64,000 bases of DNA from Nonomuraea sp. SBT364 (GTDB taxonomy: Bacteria; Actinomycetota; Actinomycetes; Streptosporangiales; Streptosporangiaceae). The translations under genes and the position numbers were made by a program. Shown in pieces: positions 25,011-33,383 of the stretch. The notes under the pieces were generated by a model, which worked only from the letters and a program-made list of their open reading frames with translations, was not told where the DNA came from and made no database searches. Position 1 is the first letter of the stretch. Every line of letters starts with the position of its first letter. The stretch covers positions 24,796 through 88,795 of the forward strand of contig NZ_LAVL01000021.1 in the NCBI RefSeq assembly GCF_001083785.1, read 5' to 3'.

Positions 25011-25385
25011 GCTGCACGGGCTTCCTCGTCGATCTGCTCCTCGTATTCGGGGCGCAACCCGGTCCGGCCGTCGAGGCCCTCGCGCAGGATGTCGGCGTGC
25101 CCGGCATGCCGGGTGGACTCGACGAGGACGTGGACCATGATGGCGAACAGGTTCGTGTGCCAGGCCGGCGTTGACTCCGGCCACCACGGCACGTGGCCCG
25201 GGGCGTCGAGGGGAAGCTCGTTGATCGTCGCGTCCGAGTGTTCCCACGTGCGCCGGTAGAACCCGATGATCTGTTCGCGGGTCTCGTCCTCGGTCGCCCA
25301 GTGGCTGCCGTCGGAGTCCTGCCACCGGGGCAGGGGTTCCGGGGAGGGCGGTCGAAGACCTCGCCGTCGGTGAACGGTGTGCGGA
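24956..25385 (-). pseudogene. DinB/DUF664-type gene, truncated and frameshifted
   Basis: The reverse strand reads TDGEVFDRP in one frame and, after a run of C near 25345, PEPLPRWQDSDGSHWATEDE in another. It continues IIGFYRRTWEHSDATINELP, HVPWWPESTPAWHTNLFAIM and HVLVESTRHAGHADILREGL. These are the central and C-terminal parts of a DinB-fold (mycothiol-transferase-like) protein, including the HAGHAD metal-site block. The N-terminal third is missing, where the resolvase remnant begins, and the C-terminus runs into the mIHF-like stub. Confidence 0.7.
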
Positions 25386-25398
25386 GTAGATTTCGACA

Positions 25399-25941
25399 GT
25401 GCTCTTCGGCTACGCGCGGGTCAGTACCGCAGACCAGAACCCGACCACCAGATCGACGCGCTGCTGCGCGCGGGCGTTGACCGTGATGCCATCCATCTGG
25501 ACAAGGCCGGCGGCGCCAAAGCTGAAGGTCACCCGGCTGGACCGGCTGTCGCGCTCAGTACTGCACTTGGTCACCCTTGGGGCGGACCTGCGCGAACGCG
25601 GGGTGGGCCGGCACGTGATCGAGCAGGGTATTGACACCGACACGATGGAGGGCCGCGCGATGTTTGGCATGCTGTCGGTCCTGGCCGAGCTGCAGCGCGA
25701 GTTGATCGTGGCCAACACGATGGACGGCCTGGCCTCCGCCCGTGCCCGCGGCCGTGTCGGCGGACGCCGGCCCAAGCTCACCGCCGACCAGGCCGCCCTG
25801 GCCCAGCAGCTGTACGACACGCGGGACAAGCCCGTCCAGCAGATCGCGGACTTGTTCGGAGTGGCACGCTCGACGATGTACGGGCACCTGAAGGGCGACA
25901 CCATGCCCCGCCAGCCGAAGAAGACTTCAGACAGGGTGTGA
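25399..25941 (+). pseudogene. Tn3-type resolvase (serine recombinase), decayed
   Basis: The frame starts LFGYARVSTADQNP, which holds the catalytic Ser of the serine recombinase family, then shifts. The expected DHQIDALLRAGVDRDAIHLD is in the +1 frame, so one C has been lost near 25442. The original frame resumes at LKVTRLDRLSRSVLHLVTLG after loss of about 50 bases, then runs through ELQRELIVANTMDGLASARA and the C-terminal HTH QQIADLFGVARSTMYGHL. The reading frame is open by chance, but the middle of the catalytic domain is scrambled and shortened, so activity is unlikely. Confidence 0.75.
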
Positions 25942-26124
25942 TCGGGGCGCGGGGACAGGGTTTTGGTTATCCGGGTGGCTCTGCAGGCGGAAGGTGGGAC
26001 CGGATGTCGGTCAGCGAAGGCGCCACCATCCGGCCGGATCACCGAGCTCGGGGCGTGGTGGACGCCTCGTAGACCTTGGCTACTCGGGGCCAGGCGGAGG
26101 TGCCAGGCCGGGCATCGGGTTCAT

Positions 26125-26766
26125 CTACTTGTTCGACCAGCGGCCGGTGAAGAGCTCCTCGCCCGGCGGAGAACCGGGCAACGGGCTATGTCCCGGCCGC
26201 AACCCGTCGAGCGCTATCGCGATAAGCCGTCGGCGGGCCTCGGCAGCGGCGGTCAGCAGATCGCCCCTGCCCTGCTTGCGAAGCTGATCGACCACCGGGG
26301 AACGGCCGAACTGCTCGATGAGCAGCGAGATGTCAACCGCGGCCACGTCCTTGCGGAGTACGTCGGCCTGGTGCGCTCGCTGTACCAGCTCGTCGAGCAG
26401 TTCGTCGCCGCGGCGGGCTTTGGCGCTCATCTCCTGGGTCACCTCGATGGTGCCGGCGACGGGCGCCAGCGAGCCCTGCCCGAACACGACACAGCCGTAG
26501 ATGAAACCCGCCAGCCCTGCCCACGGGTCGGGATCGGCCAGGCCCTGCTCGGCCGCTTCGTTCCAGTGGTCGAGGGAGAGCACGCTGAGCCGCTGGAACA
26601 GCTCTTCCTTGGTCTTGTAACGGCGGTAGAGGCTGCCGATGCCGACGCCTGCCCGGGCAGCGATGGCGGCGACGGACGCGTGCGCGCCGTCTTCGGCGAG
26701 CACGTCGCGGGCGGCCTGGAGCAACGTGCGGTCGTTGCGTTCTGCGATGTCTTTGCGTGTGGTCAT
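26125..26766 (-). CDS. TetR-family regulator with twin operators
   Basis: A 213-aa TetR regulator beginning at ATG 26766 (TTRKDIAERNDRTLLQAARD). The HTH reads ASVAAIAARAGVGIGSLYRRYKTKEELF. The C-terminal ligand domain (WNEAAEQGLADPDPWAGLAG) is of the TetR_C group seen next to SDR and NmrA genes. The frame remains open far upstream of 26766, but the HTH position and the operators at 26788-26835 place the start here. It is divergent from the SnoaL/NmrA/SDR operon, which it probably represses together with itself. Confidence 0.85.
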   Translation of the reverse strand: MTTRKDIAERNDRTLLQAARDVLAEDGAHASVAAIAARAGVGIGSLYRRYKTKEELFQRLSVLSLDHWNEAAEQGLADPDPWAGLAGFIYGCVVFGQGSLAPVAGTIEVTQEMSAKARRGDELLDELVQRAHQADVLRKDVAAVDISLLIEQFGRSPVVDQLRKQGRGDLLTAAAEARRRLIAIALDGLRPGHSPLPGSPPGEELFTGRWSNK

Positions 26767-26787
26767 CGCCACACATTCTACCAGTTG

Positions 26788-26804
26788 CGGAGTGATTCGC
26801 TCCG
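26788..26804. promoter_or_regulatory. TetR operator copy 1
   Basis: CGGAGTGATTCGCTCCG is a 17-bp palindrome with one mismatch, centred 31 bp from copy 2. It is close to the TetR start on the reverse strand. Confidence 0.65.
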
Positions 26805-26818
26805 GCATAGTCTCAAGG

Positions 26819-26835
26819 CGGAGCGAATCGCTCCG
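26819..26835. promoter_or_regulatory. TetR operator copy 2
   Basis: CGGAGCGAATCGCTCCG is a perfect 17-bp palindrome. The 31-bp centre-to-centre distance to copy 1 is about three helical turns, so two dimers would bind the same face of the DNA. It lies 19 bp ahead of the SnoaL-like start. Confidence 0.7.
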
Positions 26836-26854
26836 TACTCTGAGGAGATGCGAC

Positions 26855-27220
26855 ATGAATCCCGATATCGAGGCGATCGAGCAGGTCGTCCGCGACGCCG
26901 AAGGTCTGCAGAGCGACGTGGCCGGATTCACCGGGCTGCTGACCGAGGAGGTGACCCTGGTCAATTTCACCGGGATCCGGCTGCGCGGCCGCGACCAGGT
27001 CAGGCAGGTCATGGCCAAGGCGCTGCGCACCCCGCTGAAGGACGTGCTGACCAAGAACGAGCTGGTCGACGTCACGTTCCTGCGACCGGACGTGGCGCTG
27101 GCCAACCTGATCAAGCACGTCAATGACGGCCGCACCGGAGCGCTGACTTTCGTGCTGGTCAAAGACGACGGCACCTGGCGGATCGCGCTGGCCCAGACCA
27201 CCCCGGTGGTGACGTCATGA
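26855..27220 (+). CDS. SnoaL-like (SgcJ/EcaC-type) small protein
   Basis: A 121-aa cystatin-fold protein of the SnoaL_2/SgcJ-EcaC kind. ATG 26855 follows a GAGGAG site. The pattern is a helical start (DIEAIEQVVRDAEGLQSD), a strand region TEEVTLVNFTGIRLRGRDQV, and the final beta sheet ALTFVLVKDDGTWRIALAQT. Members are cyclases, isomerases or binding proteins, often in natural-product or detoxification operons. It overlaps the NmrA-like gene by 4 bp (ATGA). The substrate is unknown. Confidence 0.8.
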   Translation: MNPDIEAIEQVVRDAEGLQSDVAGFTGLLTEEVTLVNFTGIRLRGRDQVRQVMAKALRTPLKDVLTKNELVDVTFLRPDVALANLIKHVNDGRTGALTFVLVKDDGTWRIALAQTTPVVTS

Positions 27221-28026
27221 GCGTGGCCCTGGTCATCGGCGCAACCGGTCAGCAGGGCGGCGCCACCGCACGTCACCTGTTGAGCCGCGGCTGGCACGTC
27301 CGTGCCCTGGTCCGCGATCCGAAGAGCCCTGCCGCCGGCCGGCTGACCGGTGCCGAGCTCGTGGTCGGCGACCTGGAGGATCCCGCATCCCTGGAGCGGG
27401 CCATGCGAGGCGTGGACGCCGTGTTCAGCATGCAGGCACTGGCGTATGAGCCGGAAACCCTCAAGGCCGAGGTACGGCAGGGCATGCGCGTCGCCGCCGC
27501 CGCACTGGACGCCGAGGTCGGGCACCTGGTCTACAGCTCGGTCGGCGGAGCCGAGCGGCACACCGGGATCGAGCACTTCGAGAGCAAGGCGGCGATCGAG
27601 GCGTACATCCGCGCTCTGGGGTTGCCCGCGACGATCCTGCGGCCGGTGTTCTTCATGGACAACCTGCTGCACTACGCCGGTGTCGAAGGGGAACGGCTGA
27701 TGGAGCTCCCGGTGCTCCCCGACCGGCCGATACAGCTGATCGCCACCGACGACATCGGCCGGATCGCCGCGCACGTCATCGACCACCGCGACGACTACCT
27801 GGGCGTGGAACTCGAGATCGCCGGCGACGAGCTGACCTTCGCCGAGGTGGCCGGAATCTACGAGAAGGTCACCGCAGTGCCAACGCGCCTCGTCCCCCTG
27901 CCGATCGAGGAAAGGCTGTTCGAGTGGTTTGCCGAGAGCGGCTACCAGGCCGACCTCGCCCAGCTGCGCAAGGACTTTCCGGGCTTGCTCACCTTCCAGG
28001 ACTGGCTCGGCGGGCAGATCCGCTAG
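27217..28026 (+). CDS. NmrA-like NAD(P)-binding protein
   Basis: A 269-aa atypical short-chain dehydrogenase of the NmrA/HSCARG group. The dinucleotide motif is VIGATGQQGGATARHL at the N-terminus, followed by VRALVRDPKS for cofactor phosphate recognition. VDAVFSMQAL and VGHLVYSSVGGAERHTGIEHFESK follow, the latter replacing the YxxxK site, as usual for this group. LPATILRPVFFMDNLL is the substrate-side block. Members are NADPH sensors or oxidoreductases. It is second in a TetR-controlled operon and coupled to the SnoaL-like gene. Confidence 0.88.
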   Translation: MSVALVIGATGQQGGATARHLLSRGWHVRALVRDPKSPAAGRLTGAELVVGDLEDPASLERAMRGVDAVFSMQALAYEPETLKAEVRQGMRVAAAALDAEVGHLVYSSVGGAERHTGIEHFESKAAIEAYIRALGLPATILRPVFFMDNLLHYAGVEGERLMELPVLPDRPIQLIATDDIGRIAAHVIDHRDDYLGVELEIAGDELTFAEVAGIYEKVTAVPTRLVPLPIEERLFEWFAESGYQADLAQLRKDFPGLLTFQDWLGGQIR

Positions 28027-28063
28027 ACGCCACTGACACTCACCACCGAAAGAACGGAAGACA

Positions 28064-28837
28064 CATGAGCAAGGCGGCGACAAGGTTGCCGCTACCGCCC
28101 GCAACACCGCGCACCTTGATGACTTGGCCGCGGCGTACGGCGATGCGATGCTTCCGCTTGAGCTGGACGTGACCAGAAGAGCCGCGGTCTTCGAGAGCGT
28201 GAAGCGCGCCAGTGAGCACTTCGGCCGCCTGGACGTCATCGTGAACAACGCCGGCTACGGACTGTCCGGCGCGGTGGAGGAGCTGACCGAGCAGCAGCTG
28301 CGTGACCAGCTCGAGACCAACCTCTTCGGCCCGCTGTGGGTCGTCCAAGCCGCGCTGCCCTACCTGCGGGACCAGGCCAGCGGGCACATCATCCAAATCT
28401 CGTCGGTCGGCGGCCTCACCGTGTTCCCACTCGGCGGCGGCTATGTCGCCTCCAAGTGGGCGCTGGAAGGCCTGAGTGAAACCCTCGCCCAGGAGGTCGC
28501 CGACTTCGGCATCAAGGTGACCTTGGTCGAGCCCGGCTCCTACGCGACCGAAGGAGCCGCCGGCGGCGTCCACGCCGACGCCAACCCGCTGTATGACGGT
28601 CTGCGCGAGAGTTTCGCCGACTTCGCCAAGACGCTAGATGTCGGTGACCCGGCCGCGGCAGGCCGGGCGCTGCTCAAGGTGGCCGACTGCGGCAACCCGC
28701 CACTGCGGGTGTTCTTCGGCGCCCAGGGCAACCAGATCGTTCCGCAGGTGTACGCCGACCGGCTCAACACTTGGGCCGACTGGCACGACCTCGCCGAGGA
28801 GGCGCACGGACACACCCGGATGGCACCGGCTGTCTGA
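28064..28837 (+). pseudogene. short-chain dehydrogenase, cofactor motif deleted
   Basis: The product from about 28080 is a clear classical SDR: DKVAATARN, LDVIVNNAGYGLSGAVEEL (NAG motif), HIIQISSVGG (catalytic Ser) and YVASKWALEGLSE (YxxxK). A natural start with MSK exists at 28064, but it is in another frame and only 8 bases from the body. The segment that should hold TGxxxGxG and helix 1, roughly 60 bases, is missing and the frame is broken. An internal TTG or ATG could still give a 200-residue protein without the cofactor glycine loop. It follows the NmrA-like gene by 38 bp and was probably the third gene of that operon. Confidence 0.72.
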
Positions 28838-29193
28838 CCCGCCGACCGATCTGCGGTAGGGGCGCAGACCTCACCACGGGAATTTCCAGCAAGACGACGG
28901 CTCTCCAGGCATGACTGCGGTCGGAGGTCTCCTCGCCGAGGCGGAAGTAGCGGCCAAGGTCGGCCGGGTGCCGGCGCCAGCTCCTGGCCTGGGGCTCCGG
29001 CGCAGCCCGGCCCGGCTTGGGCCGGATGCTGCAGCACCGGATGACCGAGCTGGCGCAGCGTCTACCCCTGCCGCTACGGGTCGAGCTGGGCCGCACTACC
29101 CGCTGAGCGTGAACTCCAACAGGCCGCCGGTCACCCGGCGCTCGGCCCCGGCCCGAGGTCGAGCTGTTTGCTCATGTCCAGCTCGAACCTGCC
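28838..29193. other. gap without recognisable gene
   Basis: The 356 bp between the SDR remnant and the Tn3 fragment carry no frame with recognisable protein pattern. They may be further transposon debris. Confidence 0.4.
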
Positions 29194-29514
29194 CTACAGG
29201 TTCAGATGGGACCAGAACAGAGCCGCCAGGGCGCGCCGGTCGGCGTCGGTGAGCTTCTTTCGCCACTTCGGCTCGGCCAGGACGATCTGCACCATTCTGG
29301 TGTGCAGGTAGACGATCGCGGCTTGGACCAGGTGCAGGGCCAGCGCGGAGACCTCGACATGCTCACGGTCGTCGCCGGTCAGGACGCCGGCCTTGCCGTA
29401 GAAGATGTTCCAGTTCTCCACCACGTTCAGGCCCTCGTGGATCTCGCGGCGCAGTTCCTTCTCGACGAGATAGTCGCAGATGAAGATGGTGCGGATCACC
29501 CGGCCGAGTTCTCA
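29194..29514 (-). pseudogene. Tn3-family transposase C-terminal fragment
   Basis: The reverse frame reads [20 protein letters not shown], then [35 protein letters not shown] and a final [15 protein letters not shown]. This is the end of the DDE_Tnp_Tn3 catalytic domain, including the conserved RTI..(C/L)DYL and REIHEGLN..E blocks. The end LFWSHLNL lacks the last few residues of full-length members. Everything N-terminal is gone. Confidence 0.75.
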
Positions 29515-29651
29515 GGCACGTTCGTCACGTGCGAGACCTGCCGCTCAAGAGCGATGCCGTGGCCGGACGAAGGAGGCCCACGACGGTGATCGCCCCAGCC
29601 CGTCCCGGCCACCGTCAGCAATCGTCGAGGCCAAATTGGTCGGGGGTTGGT

Positions 29652-29990
29652 TCACCGCGCGGTCAGGCTCGTGACGAGCGAGGCCACGGCCAGCACGAAG
29701 TACACGGCCCACGGGCCGATCCGCAGGGGGCGCGCCCGCACCTCAGGGACGAACGCAACCACGAAATAGGCGACGAGGCAGGCGGCGGCCACCGTCCCGA
29801 GTACTGGCACGGCCAGCCCCACCAGCAGCCCGACGGCCCCCGCCCCGAGCACGAACCCGAGCGGGACCTGCCAGGAGACCGGAACACCTTGCCTTTCGGC
29901 CTGCGCCCGCCCGTAGGGGTGCCGGGCGAGATTGGCGACGGCGGCCATGCCGACGACCGCAGCCGTCAGCAGCGTAATGGCGACATACAT
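29652..29990 (-). CDS. DoxX-like four-helix membrane protein
   Basis: A 112-aa membrane protein from ATG 29990: YVAITLLTAAVVGMAAVANL, a polar loop ARHPYGRAQAERQGVP, then VPLGFVLGAGAVGLLVGLAV, VLGTVAAACLVAYFVVAF and WAVYFVLAVASLVTSL. Length, the four helices and the VPLGFVLGAGAVGLL block fit the DoxX-like family. The function is usually unknown (quinone or redox-related in some members). No strong ribosome site; the longer upstream frame has no support. It is isolated between transposon and MFS debris. Confidence 0.7.
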   Translation of the reverse strand: MYVAITLLTAAVVGMAAVANLARHPYGRAQAERQGVPVSWQVPLGFVLGAGAVGLLVGLAVPVLGTVAAACLVAYFVVAFVPEVRARPLRIGPWAVYFVLAVASLVTSLTAR

Positions 29991-30223
29991 GCCACAAGGA
30001 CGATCCAGCACGCACAGTTGTGACATCCCGGGTATGTGTCGTAGTGCCGGCATCCAAGGCCAGCCACCAGACCGATCCCCCGAGATCCGGACCAATACAT
30101 ACCGCACACGGTCCGACACGTCCCGCAAACTCCGAAGATCCTGGGAAGTCTCTTCGCAACGGCTCAGTGACCAAGGGAAATGCGATCCCGTGTACCTGGT
30201 GACAGCTTCGTTAACGACAGGCA

Positions 30224-30418
30224 CTACCCGCGCGGCGGACGCCGAGCTGGGTGGACGCTGCCGGCCTTTCTGGGCAGCAGGAAACCGGCCAGGAAGGTCA
30301 GCGAGATCATCGCGGCGACGATCCACAACGTGTCGGCGGCTGCGGTAGGCCCGGCGCTCAACCCGCTGAAGAACACAGTCCCGAGTACGGCTGTTCCGAG
30401 TGCGCTGCCGACCTGCTC
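30224..30418 (-). pseudogene. C-terminal tail of an MFS exporter
   Basis: The reverse frame reads QVGSALGTAVLGTVFFSGL, then a loop and LWIVAAMISLTFLAGFLLPR with a basic tail. This is the last two helices of a DHA2-type transporter. The QVGSALG block normally sits in helix 13. The rest of the gene is absent. Confidence 0.65.
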
Positions 30419-30657
30419 ATCCTCGCCGCGGTGGGCGCGGAATTCGACGTCATCCATTCCTTGGGTTCCGCCACCACTGCGCGACATCTGCCGGCCTTCC
30501 AACGTGCCGGCGCCGCCTCTACCCACGTTGGTACAGGCCTAGACGGAAGTGATGCGCTCCTGAACCAAAGACGGATGCCCGAGCACCGACGGCTTTTCTA
30601 GCGTGAGCGGACCGGTGACGATCCGGACCTCTGGACCACCAGGCGCTAAGGATCCTC

Positions 30658-31594
30658 ATGCCCGCACTCTCCACCCCTGCCGCACTGCCGCGGTTTCGGC
30701 ACCGCTGGGCGGTCGTGGCCGGCCTGCTGGTACTGTCCCCGATCGGCGCGGAGTACCTCATCGGCTACGGCGACAGCATTGATCGGCCACTGGAGCTGCT
30801 GGCGGGCCTGCTCATCCTCGCACCGCTCTACGGAACCGTCGCGGTGCTCGTCCGTGAGATCACTCGACGCACCGGTCGCGGCTGGCCGACGATCCTGCTG
30901 TTGAGCGCGGCCTTCGGGGTGATCCAGGCCGGCTTGATCGATCAGACCCTGTTCGACAATGAGGTCGGCGCCGATGCCCCAGGCTGGGCGACCCAGGCGC
31001 TGGTCACCCTCATCCCGGGCCTGGGAGTCGATGCGGCGAGCTTGCTGAACTATGTCGGGGGGCATGTGATCTGGAGTTTCACCGCTCCGATCGCGGTGGT
31101 CGAATCCTGTGCCCCGCGCATCGCGGACCGGCGGTGGCTGAGCCCTGTCGGCGTCGGCATCATGGTGCTGCTGTGGGCGCTGAGCGCCGTGCTGATCTTC
31201 AACGACACGGCAGCGGACTCCACCGCCAGCCCGACGCAGCTGATCGGCGCCGCCGTGGTGGCTGGTCGGCGGTGTCATTGGGGCCGTATGGTGCGCCAAT
31301 CAGCTGCTGCCGGCGACCTGGGCAGGGGTGACGGTGAACGTCGTCGTCATGGCCGTACTCGGCTGGCTCCTGCTGCGCTGGTCGCGCCGCCAGGGCTGGG
31401 GCCGCCGACACGTGGTGGCCGCCGCGGGCAGTGCCCTCGTGGTCCGCGCGGGGCTGTCCTTCCTGGTCGAACCGCTCGGCAACGTCGATGACACAATGAA
31501 GTACGTGGTCAACGCCGCGATGCTCGGCGGTGTCGCCGCCCTTCTCCTCATGGCTGCCTACCGTCTGCGTCGACAGGAGCCGAGCGCATGCTGA
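30658..31594 (+). pseudogene. polytopic membrane protein with one frameshift
   Basis: The first frame gives about 200 residues of membrane protein from ATG 30658 (WAVVAGLLVLSPIGAEYLIG, LLAGLLILAPLYGTVAVLVR, GWPTILLLSAAFGVIQAGL). It then turns into Arg/Gly-rich nonsense after GAAVVAG at about 31262. In the next frame the helices continue as LVGGVIGAVWCANQLLPATW and VNVVVMAVLGWLLLRW to a stop at 31594. One extra G near 31260 explains this; repairing it gives about 311 aa and eight to nine helices. Either the gene is inactive or this is a sequencing error. The next gene starts inside its 3' end, so they form an operon. No named family. Confidence 0.65.
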
Positions 31595-32556
31595 CCGTCC
31601 GCGGCATCTCCTACCTGGTCGGCGAGGCAAGCACCGATGACGTGCGGCGGGACCTGGAGGTCATCGCGCGGAACCTGCACTGCACCACGGTGATGCTCAT
31701 TGGGGACGGAAGGCGGTTGATCGATGCCGCCCGTACCGCCCTGGAGACCGGTCTCGGCGTCTACATCCGGCCCAGCGTTCCCGAGCTGCCTCAGCCGAAA
31801 CTGCTGGAGCACCTGGACGCCGTCGCCGAGGCGGCCGAAGAACTTCGCCGGGAACACCCGGGCCAGGTGACGCTCCTGGTCGGCAGCGAGTTCTCGCACA
31901 CCGTGCCCGGCATCGTCCCCGGACCTCGCTCGTTCCTGCGCTTGAAGCTCATTGTGCGTTTCCACCGCGTGCTGCGGCGCAGGATCGACAGGCGGCTCCA
32001 CAGGCTGCTCACCGCCGCCGTGACCACCGCGCGGCGCCGCTTCGGCGGGCCGGTCACCTACTCCGCGGCCGGGTGGGAACACGTCGACTGGTCGCTGTTC
32101 GACCTGGTCGGCGTCAGTCTCTACCGGTCCGGCCGCAACCACACCACCTACGCAGACCGCCTGCGCAGTCTGGTTCGCGACCACGACAAGCCCGTCGTCA
32201 TCACGGAGTTCGGATGCGGCGCCTTCACCGGAGCCGACCAGCGGGGAGCCGGTTCCTTCTGGATCGTCAACTGGTTCGCCGCACCCCCGCGCATCCGCGG
32301 CGACCACCCCCGCGACGAGGTCGTCCAGGCCCGCTACGTCGGTGAACTCATCAGCCAGTACGACGCGGAGGGCGTTCACGGCTGCTTCGTGTTCACCTTC
32401 GCCATGCCCGACTTCCCGCATCACGACGATCCTCATCTCGACCTCGACAAGGCCGGGTTCGGGGTCGTGGCGGTGACTGTCGACGGTGCGTGCAGACCCA
32501 AGGAGGCCTTCCACGAGGTCGCGCGGCGCTACAGCGGCATAGCCGTGGAGGAATGA
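31588..32556 (+). CDS. glycoside-hydrolase-like TIM-barrel protein
   Basis: A 322-aa protein whose ATG overlaps the stop of the membrane gene by 7 bp. The strand pattern is that of a (beta/alpha)8 barrel: LGVYIRPSVPELPQPKLLEH, GQVTLLVGSEFSHTVPG, GPVTYSAAGWEHVDWSLFDL, LVGVSLYR, and KPVVITEFGCGAF, whose Glu sits where glycosidases carry the nucleophile. The end (GVHGCFVFTFAMPDFPHHDD) lines the last strand. No signal peptide, so it acts in the cytosol or with the membrane partner. I recall similar proteins labelled only as hypothetical. The hydrolase role is inference from the Glu strand. Confidence 0.6.
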   Translation: MLTVRGISYLVGEASTDDVRRDLEVIARNLHCTTVMLIGDGRRLIDAARTALETGLGVYIRPSVPELPQPKLLEHLDAVAEAAEELRREHPGQVTLLVGSEFSHTVPGIVPGPRSFLRLKLIVRFHRVLRRRIDRRLHRLLTAAVTTARRRFGGPVTYSAAGWEHVDWSLFDLVGVSLYRSGRNHTTYADRLRSLVRDHDKPVVITEFGCGAFTGADQRGAGSFWIVNWFAAPPRIRGDHPRDEVVQARYVGELISQYDAEGVHGCFVFTFAMPDFPHHDDPHLDLDKAGFGVVAVTVDGACRPKEAFHEVARRYSGIAVEE

Positions 32557-32737
32557 CCGACCGAGACGAGCGGCCAGGGCATCCAATACCGAACCCCAAC
32601 CCCAGACCAGGCCTGTGCATGAGGGGTGGCCCGCGCCTGGCGTCGGCCACTACTTGGATCAACTGTGCTGACGGCGTTCACCGCCGAGACCATGACGGCC
32701 GCCTACGGCCTGCTCCGGTCGCTCGCCCTCAAGAAAG

Positions 32738-33376
32738 ATGAACGTTCATTCTCTAAGTGACCTCGTCTTCGAACGCTGGCACGAGTCACAAGCCAGGGCG
32801 TGGAGCGACGTCGCCTGTACCGGACCGGAAGCCGGCGAACTGGTACGGGACGTCTACGTTGAGAACCGTGAGAGGCCGGTGGCGCTCCGTCACATCCTCC
32901 GGACGCCGGGCCACCACCTCGTCCTGTTCGCGGCGGACACGACGGACTCCGCCACCCTGGCCGCCTGGCAGGCCTCCGCACACGAGGCAATGGCCGGGCA
33001 CGGCGAGGTCCATGTGATCACCCGCGGCCACCTGCCACACGACCCCATGGACGGAGTCTTCGCCGACCTGCGCAGCCAGGCGCACAACCGCTACGGCGTG
33101 CGCCGCCCCAGTCTGTACCTGATCCGCCCGGACAAGTACGTCGGGTACCGCGGCGACAGCGTCGACTTCGCACCCGTGAGCGACTACTTCCGTGCCCTGG
33201 GCGTCCGCCCAGCCATCGCATGTGAAGACGGGGAGCCGGACAACCCCGTGACACAAGAACCGACCGCCCCCAAAAGCCTGGCCGGAATCGGCGCGACCGC
33301 CCTGGGCGTGGCCGCGTTCGGCCAGGCAGTGCGGCGCGGGCCCGGTTCAGCTGACTGCCTGCTGCTCGGCGGGTAG
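32738..33376 (+). CDS. orphan thioredoxin-like tail domain of aromatic hydroxylases
   Basis: A 212-aa product. Residues of about 30-155 resemble the C-terminal thioredoxin-fold domain of FAD-dependent aromatic hydroxylases (PheA/MhpA type): GELVRDVYVENRERPVALRH, LRTPGHHLVLFAADTTD, EVHVITRGHLP, and YGVRRPSLYLIRPDKYVGYR. No CxxC is present. The FAD-binding and substrate domains (about 400 aa) are absent upstream, and the first 25 residues look unrelated. The end is a low-complexity Ala/Gly-rich tail. It is probably a truncated gene; an independent small protein is possible. It ends 8 bp from the convergent recombinase gene. Confidence 0.6.
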   Translation: MNVHSLSDLVFERWHESQARAWSDVACTGPEAGELVRDVYVENRERPVALRHILRTPGHHLVLFAADTTDSATLAAWQASAHEAMAGHGEVHVITRGHLPHDPMDGVFADLRSQAHNRYGVRRPSLYLIRPDKYVGYRGDSVDFAPVSDYFRALGVRPAIACEDGEPDNPVTQEPTAPKSLAGIGATALGVAAFGQAVRRGPGSADCLLLGG

Positions 33377-33383
33377 TGGCCGG

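Noticed and set aside
26767..28248. Upstream extension of the TetR frame to 707 aa
   Set aside because: It is antisense to the SnoaL-like and NmrA-like genes; the HTH and operators place the start at 26766.
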